DNA from: JAVBNT01 sp031551355
GTDB taxonomy: Bacteria; Vulcanimicrobiota; CADAWZ01
Direction of reading: 5' to 3'
DNA: 42,515 nucleotides
Assembly: GCA_031551355.1 (NCBI GenBank)
Contig: JAVBNT010000035.1
Span: 1 to 42,515 of the forward strand
The number at the start of each line of letters is the position of its first letter. Within the stretch, counting starts at the first letter, position 1. The notes beneath the pieces are model-generated. The model did not search any database. It saw only the letters and a program-made list of their open reading frames with translations, and was not told the DNA's origin. Made by a program: the position numbers and the translations under genes. Below are positions 8,586-17,249 of this stretch, piece by piece.

Positions 8586-9017
8586 ATGAACAGTATAAAT
8601 AATATTACTCCGCAAATTCAGAATACACCCTATACAAACAATGGAATAAACCCAAATAAATCCGGTGAAGCGGAATTGGCAGTAAACAGCGACGGCTACA
8701 AACCGTCAAAGTCAAATTCCATGGACACAAACATCCCTAACCCGGTGAAAAATAATAACTCCTCAATCGCCAAATCATATGCACCGCCACAGGCAGAGGA
8801 AAAAACAAAAGACGGGTTCGGCAGCCTTGTAAAAGGAATGGTGATTTTAGGCGGAGGAATCGGCGTTGTCGCCGGGGCAGGAATTGGAGTCGGCGCAGCG
8901 ATGCTCCTCGGAGGAGGAGTTACGGCAGGAGTCATTGCCGGTGTTGCCGGTGCCGTAGTGGGCATCCCGGTTGCCTTGGCCGCCTTTCTGGGCGATGCTT
9001 TCAAACTCAATTTTTAA
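8586..9017 (+). CDS. small glycine-zipper protein B2
   Basis: This 143-residue paralogue of B1 has the N-terminal leader MNSINNITPQIQNTPYTNN, the DGYKPS motif near residue 40 and a polar linker. It ends in a strong glycine zipper at about residues 85-135 (GGGIGVVAGAGIGVGAAMLL, GGGVTAGVIAGVAGAVVG). Its tail is closer to the A-type tails than to B1, so the tail modules seem exchangeable between leaders. It follows A2 by 54 nt and is followed by an intrinsic terminator. The start has a weaker AAGGATGAAG site. Confidence 0.8.
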   Translation: MNSINNITPQIQNTPYTNNGINPNKSGEAELAVNSDGYKPSKSNSMDTNIPNPVKNNNSSIAKSYAPPQAEEKTKDGFGSLVKGMVILGGGIGVVAGAGIGVGAAMLLGGGVTAGVIAGVAGAVVGIPVALAAFLGDAFKLNF

Positions 9018-9040
9018 AATATTTATAATAAATATCTTTT

Positions 9041-9076
9041 AAAAAGACCGCTGCTCACGAAAACGGTCTTTTTTTT
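9041..9076 (+). terminator. intrinsic terminator after small-protein cluster
   Basis: AAAAAGACCG (9041-9050) pairs with CGGTCTTTTT (9064-9073), followed by further T residues. It ends the plus-strand A/B operon about 25 nt after the B2 stop. Confidence 0.85.
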
Positions 9077-9088
9077 ATCCTCAAAACT

Positions 9089-9509
9089 TAACCATCAAAA
9101 AATAATTATCATTTCATTTTAGTTCTCCGGATCGCCACGACGCTCGCGATGACAACTTCTCTACTAGAGCAATTTACATTCTATATGTCACAAAATCGGT
9201 AAACATTTTTAGAAAAGACGGTGTAGCCGTTATCACGAGCGCAGCGCGGCGAACCAGTATTTTATGGATTAACCGATGTCGGTTGTTTGTCAGGAGTATG
9301 ACAGTTCAATTGCAAACTGCTCTAGAGCAACTTGTAAAAATGTAGACAATACTGCACAAATATGCCGTGACCATTATTAAATCTGTTACACCCACGGATA
9401 TTGCCGGATGATTTTTAAATGATTGGTATAGGCTATGTTAAATCAAGTTGCTCTAATTTTCAAAAATCTATAGCAATTGAATCATTTCGTATTTTTTGAT
9501 GTTACTATA
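9089..9509 (-). repeat. composite MITE-like repeat copy (about 420 bp)
   Basis: The two ends are inverted (taaccatcaaaaaat at 9089 and the reverse complement of attttttgatgttactata at 9491-9509). Both match the termini of the shorter copies at 11212 and 28758, with CATCA replacing CCGG-type bases. Just inside one end is an inverted version of the sequence gtcatcgcgagcg..ggcgatcc found in the 28758 copy. A second, degenerate gcgagcgcagcg block lies near 9235. The extra length suggests nested or tandem insertion. No ORF is present. Confidence 0.6.
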
Positions 9510-9512
9510 AAA

Positions 9513-9550
9513 AAAACCGTCCCCAACATTTTTATGCCAGAGACGGTTTT
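9513..9550 (-). terminator. intrinsic terminator after C11 peptidase 1
   Basis: AAAACCGTC (9513-9521) pairs with GACGGTTTT (9542-9550). Read on the minus strand it ends in eight T residues, about 30 nt after the peptidase stop codon. Confidence 0.85.
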
Positions 9551-9580
9551 TACTTTTCAAAGTTACTTTACAAAAATTTT

Positions 9581-11080
9581 CTATGAATTACCCTGAGCCG
9601 CATTCATTAAAGCACCTACCACAAGCACAGCTCCGGCAACTCCGCCAACAGCTCCGGCAACAAGTCCGGCAGCCGCTCCGGCGACAAGCCCGCCACCGGC
9701 CAACCAGGATATAGCTCCTCCTACGGCAGCCGTTCCGGCAAGGGCTTTCAATATTTTACCCTTAGGAAGGCTCAGTTTTGGCGTTTCCGATGACGATGCC
9801 GCCGATGCATTGCTGAATTCACTCGCAGTCATCCCTCTTCCCATTGCCCCCAAAGCCTCATCCCATTTGGTGTCCTTTGAGAATTGCAAATCCTTATAAC
9901 CTTTCTTGTTTTCCCCATTCGGAGAAATTTCAAGCGTAAGGCCATGGGCACCATTATTTTTTGGAGCATGCTGTTCGGCAATAACGGCATTCTGAACGGC
10001 CTGCATCATATCCTTGGCAGCGGCTTTAAGGTTATCGTCTTTAATGTTGGGGCTCTTGACGATTCTCTCGGCAAAGTCATACTGATCTTTGAAACCATAG
10101 AAGCTCTTTGTGGCATTGGCAATGCTTCTGATATCGGCCATTGAATCACTTGTACCAAGAAGAACCTTGGCAAAAGCGTCGGTGGAAGCAGCCAGATCTT
10201 TCGTTTTGGAGAGATCTATTGCCGAAAGAGTATCAATACTCGGGAAACCAGCGGAATCGTTAACAACCTTTTTAGCAACTTCTTTAGGAGAAATCGTAAA
10301 TTTCGTATCAAGAGATTTTTGCATCTCCTCCATAACCCTGCTGGTAAAAATCTTGGCATAAGGCCAACCATCGCCGCCTTCCACATTCTGCGAAGCAACC
10401 ATATAATCGGCAACTCCGCTGAATTCATGGGCAACTTCCGTTGAAGCCATCAGACAGGCATCAAATCCCAGAACATCTATTTTTTCACCGGTCGCCTTCT
10501 GCGCCATTTCCATGGCATTCCTCAGATCGGGAGTCGTCATCCATCCGTGATGGGATGAATCTTCAAGAGCTCCCGGCCAGCCGGCACCATGATCCGACAT
10601 CACAAGCATATAATTTTCTGCCGGGTAATTTTTTATACCCCAGGTGATAAAGTCTGCCAGCATTTTCGGATCGGACATATTTACCTGTCCCATATCGGCA
10701 AGCACAGGAGAATTGATGTTGCTTTTATCACTGTCCTGATTAAGATAGAAACGGCGAGCCCCCGCCCAGCCTCCGCTAAGAGACGACGGATTCAAGCCTC
10801 TGTCCAACTGCACAAGGACATTCATATTTTCATTTGAGCCGACTGTTTCAAGTTCGGCAACATCACTTACCAAAGCTCTTTCGAGATTATTGTCGGCTGC
10901 CGAATAAAGTAAAACAGTCCATTTCTTTTTGGCAGCGGCTTCAGTTTCCAAAGAACCTCCCTGACCAAGGCTCACATTATCGGAAGGAACGGAAGCCTGT
11001 TCGTTTCTCATCGGAGGTGCCGATTTGAAAGCACTGGTATCATATACATGAGACATTCCTACGGAATTTATGTTTGACAT
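9581..11080 (-). CDS. clostripain-family (C11) cysteine peptidase 1, with glycine-zipper tail
   Basis: This is a 499-residue C11 peptidase of clan CD. The leader (1-50) runs MSNINSVGMSHVYD to SDNVSLGQGG. The catalytic core starts near residue 53 (KWTVLLYSAADNN). The active-site His is in SDHGAGW (about 164) and Cys in GFDACLMAS (about 209), with the Asp two residues before Cys that lines the basic S1 pocket in PmC11. Arg/Lys-specific cleavage is therefore likely. Unlike its six paralogues it has about 58 extra C-terminal residues forming a glycine zipper (AGGGLVAGAAAGLVAGAVGG). That tail matches the tails of the adjacent small proteins. The start at 11080 is favoured over 11089 by AAGGAGTGATTATT. 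It has its own promoter and terminator. Confidence 0.9.
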   Translation of the reverse strand: MSNINSVGMSHVYDTSAFKSAPPMRNEQASVPSDNVSLGQGGSLETEAAAKKKWTVLLYSAADNNLERALVSDVAELETVGSNENMNVLVQLDRGLNPSSLSGGWAGARRFYLNQDSDKSNINSPVLADMGQVNMSDPKMLADFITWGIKNYPAENYMLVMSDHGAGWPGALEDSSHHGWMTTPDLRNAMEMAQKATGEKIDVLGFDACLMASTEVAHEFSGVADYMVASQNVEGGDGWPYAKIFTSRVMEEMQKSLDTKFTISPKEVAKKVVNDSAGFPSIDTLSAIDLSKTKDLAASTDAFAKVLLGTSDSMADIRSIANATKSFYGFKDQYDFAERIVKSPNIKDDNLKAAAKDMMQAVQNAVIAEQHAPKNNGAHGLTLEISPNGENKKGYKDLQFSKDTKWDEALGAMGRGMTASEFSNASAASSSETPKLSLPKGKILKALAGTAAVGGAISWLAGGGLVAGAAAGLVAGAVGGVAGAVLVVGALMNAAQGNS

Positions 11081-11120
11081 AATAATCACTCCTTAAAAAT
11101 CTCAATAAAAATCTAAGTGT

Positions 11121-11166
11121 ATTATATCATGAAAACAGCACTTGTTAATATTGATAGAATGTTAAT
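11121..11166 (-). promoter_or_regulatory. C11 peptidase 1 promoter with shared upstream element
   Basis: On the minus strand ATTAACATTCTATCAATAT begins 40 nt before TATAAT (11126-11121). A second TTAACA lies 16 nt before the TATAAT and could serve as the -35 box. The start codon follows about 40 nt downstream. Confidence 0.6.
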
Positions 11167-11211
11167 AAATCAACACCTCTTAGCTCCGTTCTGTAGCACC
11201 GGCATCATTGT

Positions 11212-11370
11212 TATAGTAACCGGAAAAAAATCGTATCAATTCAATTATTACCAATTCTTGAAAATTAGTAGAAGGATGTCATACAGGTCCCCGTTTTCAC
11301 GAGGATAAACTCCGGCGGGTATCCAGAAAGAGAAAACTGAAATGAGTATTATTTTTTCCGGTTACTATAT
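11212..11370. repeat. MITE-like repeat with terminal inverted repeats (copy a)
   Basis: The element is about 159 bp. It starts tatagtaaccggaaaaaaat and ends attattttttccggttactat, so the termini are imperfect inverted repeats of roughly 20 bp. The inner flanks (tcaattcaattatta after the left end, gaaatgagtattatt before the right end) match the copy at 28758-28897. It has no ORF, as expected of a non-autonomous element or intergenic repeat. It lies between two C11 transcription units. Confidence 0.7.
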
Positions 11371-11394
11371 AATAAAATGAAGTAATTTAAATTT

Positions 11395-11437
11395 CATAAA
11401 AATAAGCTGCCTGGGATTTTCCCCAAACAGCTTATTT
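11395..11437 (-). terminator. intrinsic terminator after C11 peptidase 2
   Basis: AATAAGCTG (11401-11409) pairs with CAGCTTATT (11429-11437), with an inner GGG/CCC stem. On the minus strand it is followed by TTATTTTTA. Confidence 0.75.
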
Positions 11438-11455
11438 CCATGCTTAAATCAGTTT

Positions 11456-12751
11456 CTAGTTGATGGTTGGTTTCATCGCATCAGTCAGGTTACTGCCGAC
11501 TTCCATACCTCTGGCCATTGTTCCCATTGCCTCATCCCACTGGGTGTCTTTGGCAAACTGCAGGTCTTTGTAACCTTTTTTGCCTCCGCCATTAGGAGAA
11601 ATTTCCAGCGTAAGGCCATGAGCACCATTATTTTTAGGTGCATGCTGCTCGGCAATAACGGCGTTCTGAACGGCCTGCATCATATCTTTCGCCGCAGCTT
11701 TAAGATTTTCATCTTTAATATTATCGCTCTTGACGATTCTTTCGGCAAAATCATACTGGTCTTTAAAACCATAGAAACTTTTTGTTGCACTGGCTATATT
11801 TCTGATATCGGCCATCGAATCTTTCGTTGCCATCAATGTTTTGGCAAAGGCATCGGTTGAAGCGGCCAGATCTTTTGTCTTGGAAAGATCTATTGCCGAA
11901 AGGGTATCTATACTCGGAAAACCGGCAGAGTCATTAACAACTTTTTTAGCAACTTCCTCAGGAGAAATAGTGAACTTCGTATCAAGCGCCTTCTGGAGGT
12001 CTTCCATTACCCTGCTGGTGAAAATTTTGGAATACGGCCAGCCATCGCCGCCCTCAACATTTTGCGAAGCAACCATATAATCAGCAACGCCGGCAAACTC
12101 ATGGGCAACCTCAGTCGAAGCCATCAGGCATGCGTCAAAACCGAGAACATCAATTTTCTCACCGGTTGCTTTCTGAGCCATTTCCATCGCATTTTTGAGG
12201 TCCGGAGTCGTCATCCATCCATGGTGTGAAACATCTTCCAATGCTCCCGGCCAGCCGGCGCCGTGATCAGACATGACAAGCATATAATTTTCAGCCGGAT
12301 AATTTTTGATACCCCAGGTGATAAAATCTGCAAGCATTTTCGGATCGGACATATTTACCTGTCCCATATCGGCAAGCACAGGAGAACTTATGTTTGATTT
12401 ATCACTGTCCTGATTAAGATAGAAACGCCGGGCTCCGGCCCATCCGCCGCACATCGAAGACGGGGTCTGTCCTCTGTCGAGCTGCACAAGAATATTCATG
12501 TTCTCATTAGATCCAACAGTTTCCAGTTCGGCTACGTCGCTGACAAGAGCTCTTTCAAGGTTATTGTCGGCGGCAGAGTAAAGCAGGACAGTCCATTTCT
12601 TTTTGGCAGCAGCTTCTGTTTCCGAAGAACCCTGTCCAAGGCTGATACTGTCGGAAGGAACGGACACCTGTTCATTTCTTACCGGAGGCGCCGATTTAAA
12701 AGTATTGGCATCATAAACGTGAGACATTCCTATGGAATTTATATTTGACAT
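11456..12751 (-). CDS. clostripain-family (C11) cysteine peptidase 2
   Basis: The protein has 431 residues. Leader MSNINSIGMSHVYDANTFKS ends in SDSISLGQG, and the core starts at KKWTVLLYSAADNN. His163 (SDHGAGW) and Cys208 (GFDACLMAS, with Asp206 before it) form the expected catalytic and S1 residues. By eye it is the closest relative of peptidases 1 and 3, suggesting recent tandem duplication. It ends soon after the core (MEVGSNLTDAMKPTIN) with no glycine-zipper tail. There is no Sec signal. TAAGGAGTGATAATTA precedes the ATG. A promoter and a terminator flank it, so it is its own transcription unit. Confidence 0.9.
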   Translation of the reverse strand: MSNINSIGMSHVYDANTFKSAPPVRNEQVSVPSDSISLGQGSSETEAAAKKKWTVLLYSAADNNLERALVSDVAELETVGSNENMNILVQLDRGQTPSSMCGGWAGARRFYLNQDSDKSNISSPVLADMGQVNMSDPKMLADFITWGIKNYPAENYMLVMSDHGAGWPGALEDVSHHGWMTTPDLKNAMEMAQKATGEKIDVLGFDACLMASTEVAHEFAGVADYMVASQNVEGGDGWPYSKIFTSRVMEDLQKALDTKFTISPEEVAKKVVNDSAGFPSIDTLSAIDLSKTKDLAASTDAFAKTLMATKDSMADIRNIASATKSFYGFKDQYDFAERIVKSDNIKDENLKAAAKDMMQAVQNAVIAEQHAPKNNGAHGLTLEISPNGGGKKGYKDLQFAKDTQWDEAMGTMARGMEVGSNLTDAMKPTIN

Positions 12752-12793
12752 TAATTATCACTCCTTAAAAAATCTGGATAAAAATCTAAGAGT

Positions 12794-12839
12794 ATTATAT
12801 CATGAACATGTGATTTATGAATATTGATAAAATGTTAAT
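12794..12839 (-). promoter_or_regulatory. C11 peptidase 2 promoter with shared upstream element
   Basis: ATTAACATTTTATCAATAT begins 40 nt before TATAAT (12799-12794) on the minus strand, the same spacing and nearly the same sequence as for peptidase 1. The remaining upstream region to 13049 shows nothing else except the next gene's terminator. Confidence 0.6.
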
Positions 12840-12990
12840 AAATCAACACATTTTATATATCGCCGGACCGCCTGTCATTCTTATGATAAAATAGCAAATC
12901 TAACTTTTTCATTAAGTGATTACAACGCCTGTGTTTCGTTTTTTAAGCTGTTCCCGTATTAGCCTTCACCGATTTTAATTGGCTAATTTA

Positions 12991-13037
12991 AGCATAAAAA
13001 AAGCTGCCCGGAAAATTCCCAAACAGCTTTTTTATGC
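12991..13037 (-). terminator. intrinsic terminator after C11 peptidase 3
   Basis: AGCATAAAAAAAGCTG on the left pairs with CAGCTTTTTTATGCT on the right, with a short GG/CC inner stem. On the minus strand the T-run completes a typical terminator just after the stop codon. Confidence 0.8.
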
Positions 13038-13049
13038 TCAAAATCAGTT

Positions 13050-14354
13050 TTAGGTGATGGTGGGTTTCATCGCATCAGCCAGATTACTGCCAACTTCCAT
13101 ACCTCTGGCCATTGCTCCCATTGCCTCATCCCATTGGGTGTCTTTGGCAAACTGCAGATCTTTATAATCCTTCTTATTTCCTCCGTTAGGAGATATTTCA
13201 AGTGTAAGACCATGCGTACCCTTGTGTTTTGGAGCATGCTGCTCGGCAATAACGGCATTCTGAACGGCCTGCATCATATCTTTCGCCGCAGCTTTAAGTT
13301 TCTGATCCTTGATGTCCGGACTCTTAACGATTCTTTCGGCGAAATCGTATTGATCTTTAAAACCATAAAAATCTTTAGTAGAATTTGCAATATTTCTAAT
13401 GTCGGCCATAGAATCTTTTGTATTCATCAAAATTTTAGCAAAAGCATCCGTTGAAGCGGCAAGATCTTTGGTTTTGGAAAGATCTATTGCCGAAAGCGTA
13501 TCAATGCTCGGGAAGCCAGCGGAATCATTGACAATTTTCTTGGCAACCATTTCCGGAGAAATAGTAAACCTTGTATCAAGAGCTTTCTGAAGCTCATCCA
13601 TTACTTTGCTGGTAAAAATCTTGGCATAAGGCCATCCGTCACCGCCTTCAACATTCTGAGAAGCTACCAGATAATCCGCCACGCCGGCAAATTCATGGGC
13701 AACTTCAGTTGAAGCCATAAGGCAGGCGTCAAAACCAAGAACATCGATCTTTTCACCAGTGGCTTTCTGTGCCATCGCAAGAGCATTTTTGAGATCAGGA
13801 GTTGTCATCCAGCCATGATGTGAAACATCTTCCAAAGCTCCCGGCCAGCCGGCGCCATGATCGGACATAATCAGCATATAATTTTCAGCCGGATAATTTT
13901 TAATGCCCCAGGTAATAAAATCGGCAAGAACTTTAGGATCGGACATGTTAATCTGACCCATATCGGCAAGCACCGGTGAACTTATTTTACTTTTATCGCT
14001 GTCCTGATTAAGATAGAAACGGCGTGCACCGGCCCAGCCGCCGCACATCGAAGACGGGTTCTTACCCCTGTCGAGCTGAACAAGAACATTCATATTCTTA
14101 TTGGAACCGACAGTTTCAAGTTCAGCGATATCACTGACAAGAGCTCTCTCAAGGTTATTATCTGCAGCAGAATACTGTAAGATCGTCCATTTCTTTTTGG
14201 CTGCAGCTTCCGTTTCCGAAGAGCCGCCCTGTCCAAGGCTGACGCTGTCCGAAGGAACAGACGCCTGTTGCTCGCTTCTCATCGGAGGAGCCGACTTAAA
14301 AGAGTTGGCATCATATACATGAGGCATTCCTACTGAATTAATATTGTTAGCCAT
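13050..14354 (-). CDS. clostripain-family (C11) cysteine peptidase 3
   Basis: The protein has 434 residues. Leader MANNINSVGMPHVYDANSFK and SDSVSLGQGGSS lead into the C11 core starting KKWTILQYSAADNN. His about 166 and Cys about 211 (GFDACLMAS) are intact, with Asp two residues before Cys. It is nearly collinear with peptidase 2, including the MEVGSNLADAMKPTIT end. No Sec signal is present. AAGGAGTGATCGTAA before ATG supports the start. It is its own transcription unit, with the shared promoter upstream and a terminator downstream. Confidence 0.9.
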   Translation of the reverse strand: MANNINSVGMPHVYDANSFKSAPPMRSEQQASVPSDSVSLGQGGSSETEAAAKKKWTILQYSAADNNLERALVSDIAELETVGSNKNMNVLVQLDRGKNPSSMCGGWAGARRFYLNQDSDKSKISSPVLADMGQINMSDPKVLADFITWGIKNYPAENYMLIMSDHGAGWPGALEDVSHHGWMTTPDLKNALAMAQKATGEKIDVLGFDACLMASTEVAHEFAGVADYLVASQNVEGGDGWPYAKIFTSKVMDELQKALDTRFTISPEMVAKKIVNDSAGFPSIDTLSAIDLSKTKDLAASTDAFAKILMNTKDSMADIRNIANSTKDFYGFKDQYDFAERIVKSPDIKDQKLKAAAKDMMQAVQNAVIAEQHAPKHKGTHGLTLEISPNGGNKKDYKDLQFAKDTQWDEAMGAMARGMEVGSNLADAMKPTIT

Positions 14355-14399
14355 TTACGATCACTCCTTAACAATTTTATCACTCATAATCTTAAAAAA

Positions 14400-14445
14400 A
14401 TTATAACATAAAGTCTATTGGTATTAATATTAAAAAAATGTTAAT
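14400..14445 (-). promoter_or_regulatory. C11 peptidase 3 promoter with shared upstream element
   Basis: ATTAACATTTTTTTAATAT begins 40 nt before TATAAT (14405-14400) on the minus strand, as for peptidases 1 and 2. Confidence 0.6.
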
Positions 14446-14486
14446 AGATCCCCATGCCTGTCAAGCTTTCAAATCAGGATGTTTGC

Positions 14487-15740
14487 CTACGAAAGCCCTG
14501 CATCATCCATTTGGTCCATTACGGCAGGCCATTTCGTTTCCTGAGCAAATTTGAGGTCCATATATCCTTTAATCCTGTCGCCTCCGGGAGATATCTCCAT
14601 CGAAAGCCCATGGGCACCTTTATGCTTTTGGGTATGGTGTTCGGCAACAATTACGCCACGAAAAGCCCGCATCATAGTTCTGGCAGCAACTTTCACCTTT
14701 TCATCCTTTATTTTCGGGCTCTTAACAATTCTTTCGGCAAAATCATACTGATCTTTATAGCCTGAAAAACTCTTTGTCTTATTGGCAATCTCAATCAAAT
14801 CCCTGCGATCGACGTCTGAGCTAATAATTGCCCGTGCAAAGTCATCAGCATATTCCGACAACTCTTTCATTTTAGAAAGGTCAACCGCAGATAACGTATC
14901 CACGCTCAGCGAACCAATAGAATCATTGACGATCTTTCTTGCAACCATTTCCGGCGGCAAGCTAAACTTTGCATCTATTGCCTCTTGCAGTTCTCTCATT
15001 ACCCTACTGGTAAAAATCCTTGCATAAGGCCATCCGTTAATACCTTCCACATTTTGAGAAGCAACCATATAACCGACATTATCCGCCAATTCATGGGCCA
15101 CTTCAGTAGAGGCCATCAGGCAGGCGTCAAACCCAAGTATATCAATCTTTTCACCCGTTTCCCTCTGTGCGGATTCCAGAGCTTCGCGGAGCTGAGGAGT
15201 TGTCATCCATCCTTTATGCGAACCGTCCTCAACCGCTCCCGCCCAGCCGGCACCATGATCGGACATGATCAGCATATAATTCTCAGCCGGATAATTTTTA
15301 ATCCCCCAGGTGATAAAATCGGCAAGAACTTTAGGATCAGACATATTTACCTGACCCAAGTTATCAAGAACAGGGGAGTTGATTTTTTTGGAATCTGTAT
15401 CTTTATTAAGATAAAATCTCCTGCACCCAGACCAGCCGCCGCTGATAGAGGAAGGATTCTCCCCTCTGTCTAGCTGTACAAGGAGATTCATATTTTTATT
15501 TGAGCCAACAGTCTCCAGTTCGGCAACATCCTTAACCAAAGCATTCTCAAGGTTATTATCAGCCGCGGAATAGAGAAGTACTGTCCAATTTTTTTTATAT
15601 AATCCTTCCGGCTCATTTTCACCCAGAACAGAAATATCGCCCCGAGCAACACCCGTCTGCTCAGATATTTCAGGCGCCGGAGATTTATGAGCAGATATAT
15701 TATAAATCTGAGAACTGCCTATAGAACCGATATTTACCAC
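14487..15740 (-). CDS. clostripain-family (C11) cysteine peptidase 4
   Basis: The protein has 417 residues if started at the GTG at 15740 (VNIGSIGSSQIYN). That start has AAAGGGGCAATTATT before it and aligns with the paralogues' starts. The longer frame to 15782 would run into the promoter. The leader ends in GDISVLGENEPEG, a diverged form of the SDSVSLG motif. The core starts NWTVLLYSAADNN. His about 162 (SDHGAGW) and Cys about 207 (GFDACLMAS) are present. It is more diverged than peptidases 1-3. No clear terminator separates it from peptidase 3. No Sec signal or tail is seen. Confidence 0.88.
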   Translation of the reverse strand: MVNIGSIGSSQIYNISAHKSPAPEISEQTGVARGDISVLGENEPEGLYKKNWTVLLYSAADNNLENALVKDVAELETVGSNKNMNLLVQLDRGENPSSISGGWSGCRRFYLNKDTDSKKINSPVLDNLGQVNMSDPKVLADFITWGIKNYPAENYMLIMSDHGAGWAGAVEDGSHKGWMTTPQLREALESAQRETGEKIDILGFDACLMASTEVAHELADNVGYMVASQNVEGINGWPYARIFTSRVMRELQEAIDAKFSLPPEMVARKIVNDSIGSLSVDTLSAVDLSKMKELSEYADDFARAIISSDVDRRDLIEIANKTKSFSGYKDQYDFAERIVKSPKIKDEKVKVAARTMMRAFRGVIVAEHHTQKHKGAHGLSMEISPGGDRIKGYMDLKFAQETKWPAVMDQMDDAGLS

Positions 15741-15790
15741 AATAATTGCCCCTTTGGTAACAACATACAATACTGCAATCAATCACTAAA

Positions 15791-15835
15791 ATTATATCAT
15801 CAAAAAGGAATTAAAGATATTAATAAAATGTTAAT
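15791..15835 (-). promoter_or_regulatory. C11 peptidase 4 promoter with shared upstream element
   Basis: ATTAACATTTTATTAATAT begins 39 nt before TATAAT (15796-15791) on the minus strand, a close match to the elements of peptidases 1-3. Confidence 0.6.
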
Positions 15836-15847
15836 ATCCCGTAAGGT

Positions 15848-17149
15848 TTAGAGTCCGTCAAAAGGATCCATCGGCAATTGGGCAATATCATCTTCGTCCA
15901 TTCCTTCGGTCATGCGGTGCATTGCCTCATCCCATTTGGTTTCCTTTGCCAGCATAAGATGCTTGTAATTGCTCTTACGCCCGCCGTTGGGGGAAATCTC
16001 CAGCGAGACCCCATGGGAGCCTTCAAATTCTTTTGAATGATATTCGGCAATTACCAGTTTTTGAATGGAGCTAATCATGTCTCTGGCGGCATCCTTAAGC
16101 TTTTCATCCTTTATATCGGCACTGCCGATTATTCTCTCGGCAAAATCATACTGATCTTTGTAACCGTAAAACGTTTTCGTTTCAGCGGCAATATTTCTGA
16201 TTGTCTCCATCGGAACATCGGTTTTAAGCATCAGTTTGGCAAAATTGTCGGTGGCCGCAGTAAGCTCTTTGGCTTTTGACAAATCAAATGCCGAAAGCGT
16301 ATCAATACTGGGGAAACCTTCGGAGTCGGCAACTATTTTCTTGGCCACGTCCTCGGGAGAAAGATTAAATCTTGTATTGAGAGCCTGCTGAAGCTTTTCG
16401 ACCACGCCGCTCTTAAAAATTTTGGAATAAGGCCAGCCTTCCACACCCTCAATATTTTGCGAAGCAACCATATAGTCAACACTGTCCTTAAGCTCATGCG
16501 CAACTTCGGTTGAGGCCATAAGACAGGCGTCAAAACCAAGCACATCTATTTTTTCGCCGGTAGCCTTCTGCGCCGTTTCCAATGCTTCTCTGATCTGCGG
16601 GGTAGACATCCATCCGTTATGCGAGACATCCTCACAGGCTCCGGGCCAGCCGGCTCCATGATCAGACACGAGCAGCATATAATTTTCGGCAGGATAATTT
16701 TTAATGCCCCAGGTTATAAAGTCGGCAAGGACCTTCGGATCCGACATATTAACCTGCCCGAGATCCGCAAGCACCGGGGAATTTATTTTTGACGGGTCTC
16801 CATCCCCGACAAGATGGTAACGCCTGCAGCCTGCCCAGCCGCCGCTGATTTCAGATGGTTTTTTGCCCCTGTCAATTTGGAGAACGACGTCCATATTCTC
16901 ATTGGAACCTATTCCTTCAAGTTCAATCGCATCGTTTACGAGATCCTCTTCAAGGTTATTGTCGGCGGCGGAATAAAAAAGAACCGTCCACTTCTTGCCG
17001 CCAGCCTCGGGGAGAACGGAATCGTTATTTCCGAGAACAACACTGTCTGAAGGCTGCCGAGCAGCATCACTTTTTTTACTTTCAGCCGTGCCGCGCGAGT
17101 GAATGTTATAAAAATCAGAATGATTTACCGAAGAAATCCTATCAGCCAT
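15848..17149 (-). CDS. clostripain-family (C11) cysteine peptidase 5
   Basis: The protein has 433 residues from the ATG at 17149, which is preceded at 6 nt by GGAGG. The longer start at 17182 lacks such a site. Leader MADRISSVNHSDFYNIHSRG ends in SDSVVLGNND, and the core starts KKWTVLFYSAADNN. His about 164 (VSDHGAGW) and Cys about 209 (GFDACLMAS) are intact. It ends in an acidic tail (MDEDDIAQLPMDPFDGL) not found in the others. No TTAACA/TATAAT pair is obvious in the 100 nt upstream, so it may be read through from peptidase 6. Confidence 0.88.
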   Translation of the reverse strand: MADRISSVNHSDFYNIHSRGTAESKKSDAARQPSDSVVLGNNDSVLPEAGGKKWTVLFYSAADNNLEEDLVNDAIELEGIGSNENMDVVLQIDRGKKPSEISGGWAGCRRYHLVGDGDPSKINSPVLADLGQVNMSDPKVLADFITWGIKNYPAENYMLLVSDHGAGWPGACEDVSHNGWMSTPQIREALETAQKATGEKIDVLGFDACLMASTEVAHELKDSVDYMVASQNIEGVEGWPYSKIFKSGVVEKLQQALNTRFNLSPEDVAKKIVADSEGFPSIDTLSAFDLSKAKELTAATDNFAKLMLKTDVPMETIRNIAAETKTFYGYKDQYDFAERIIGSADIKDEKLKDAARDMISSIQKLVIAEYHSKEFEGSHGVSLEISPNGGRKSNYKHLMLAKETKWDEAMHRMTEGMDEDDIAQLPMDPFDGL

Positions 17150-17249
17150 ATCCATCCTCCAAAATAACCGGATAAATTTCAAAACACCCCTAAAAAATGG
17201 AGAGCTACATTATCGCCCTCAAAAAATCAAATCTTAAAACAGTTAAAAC

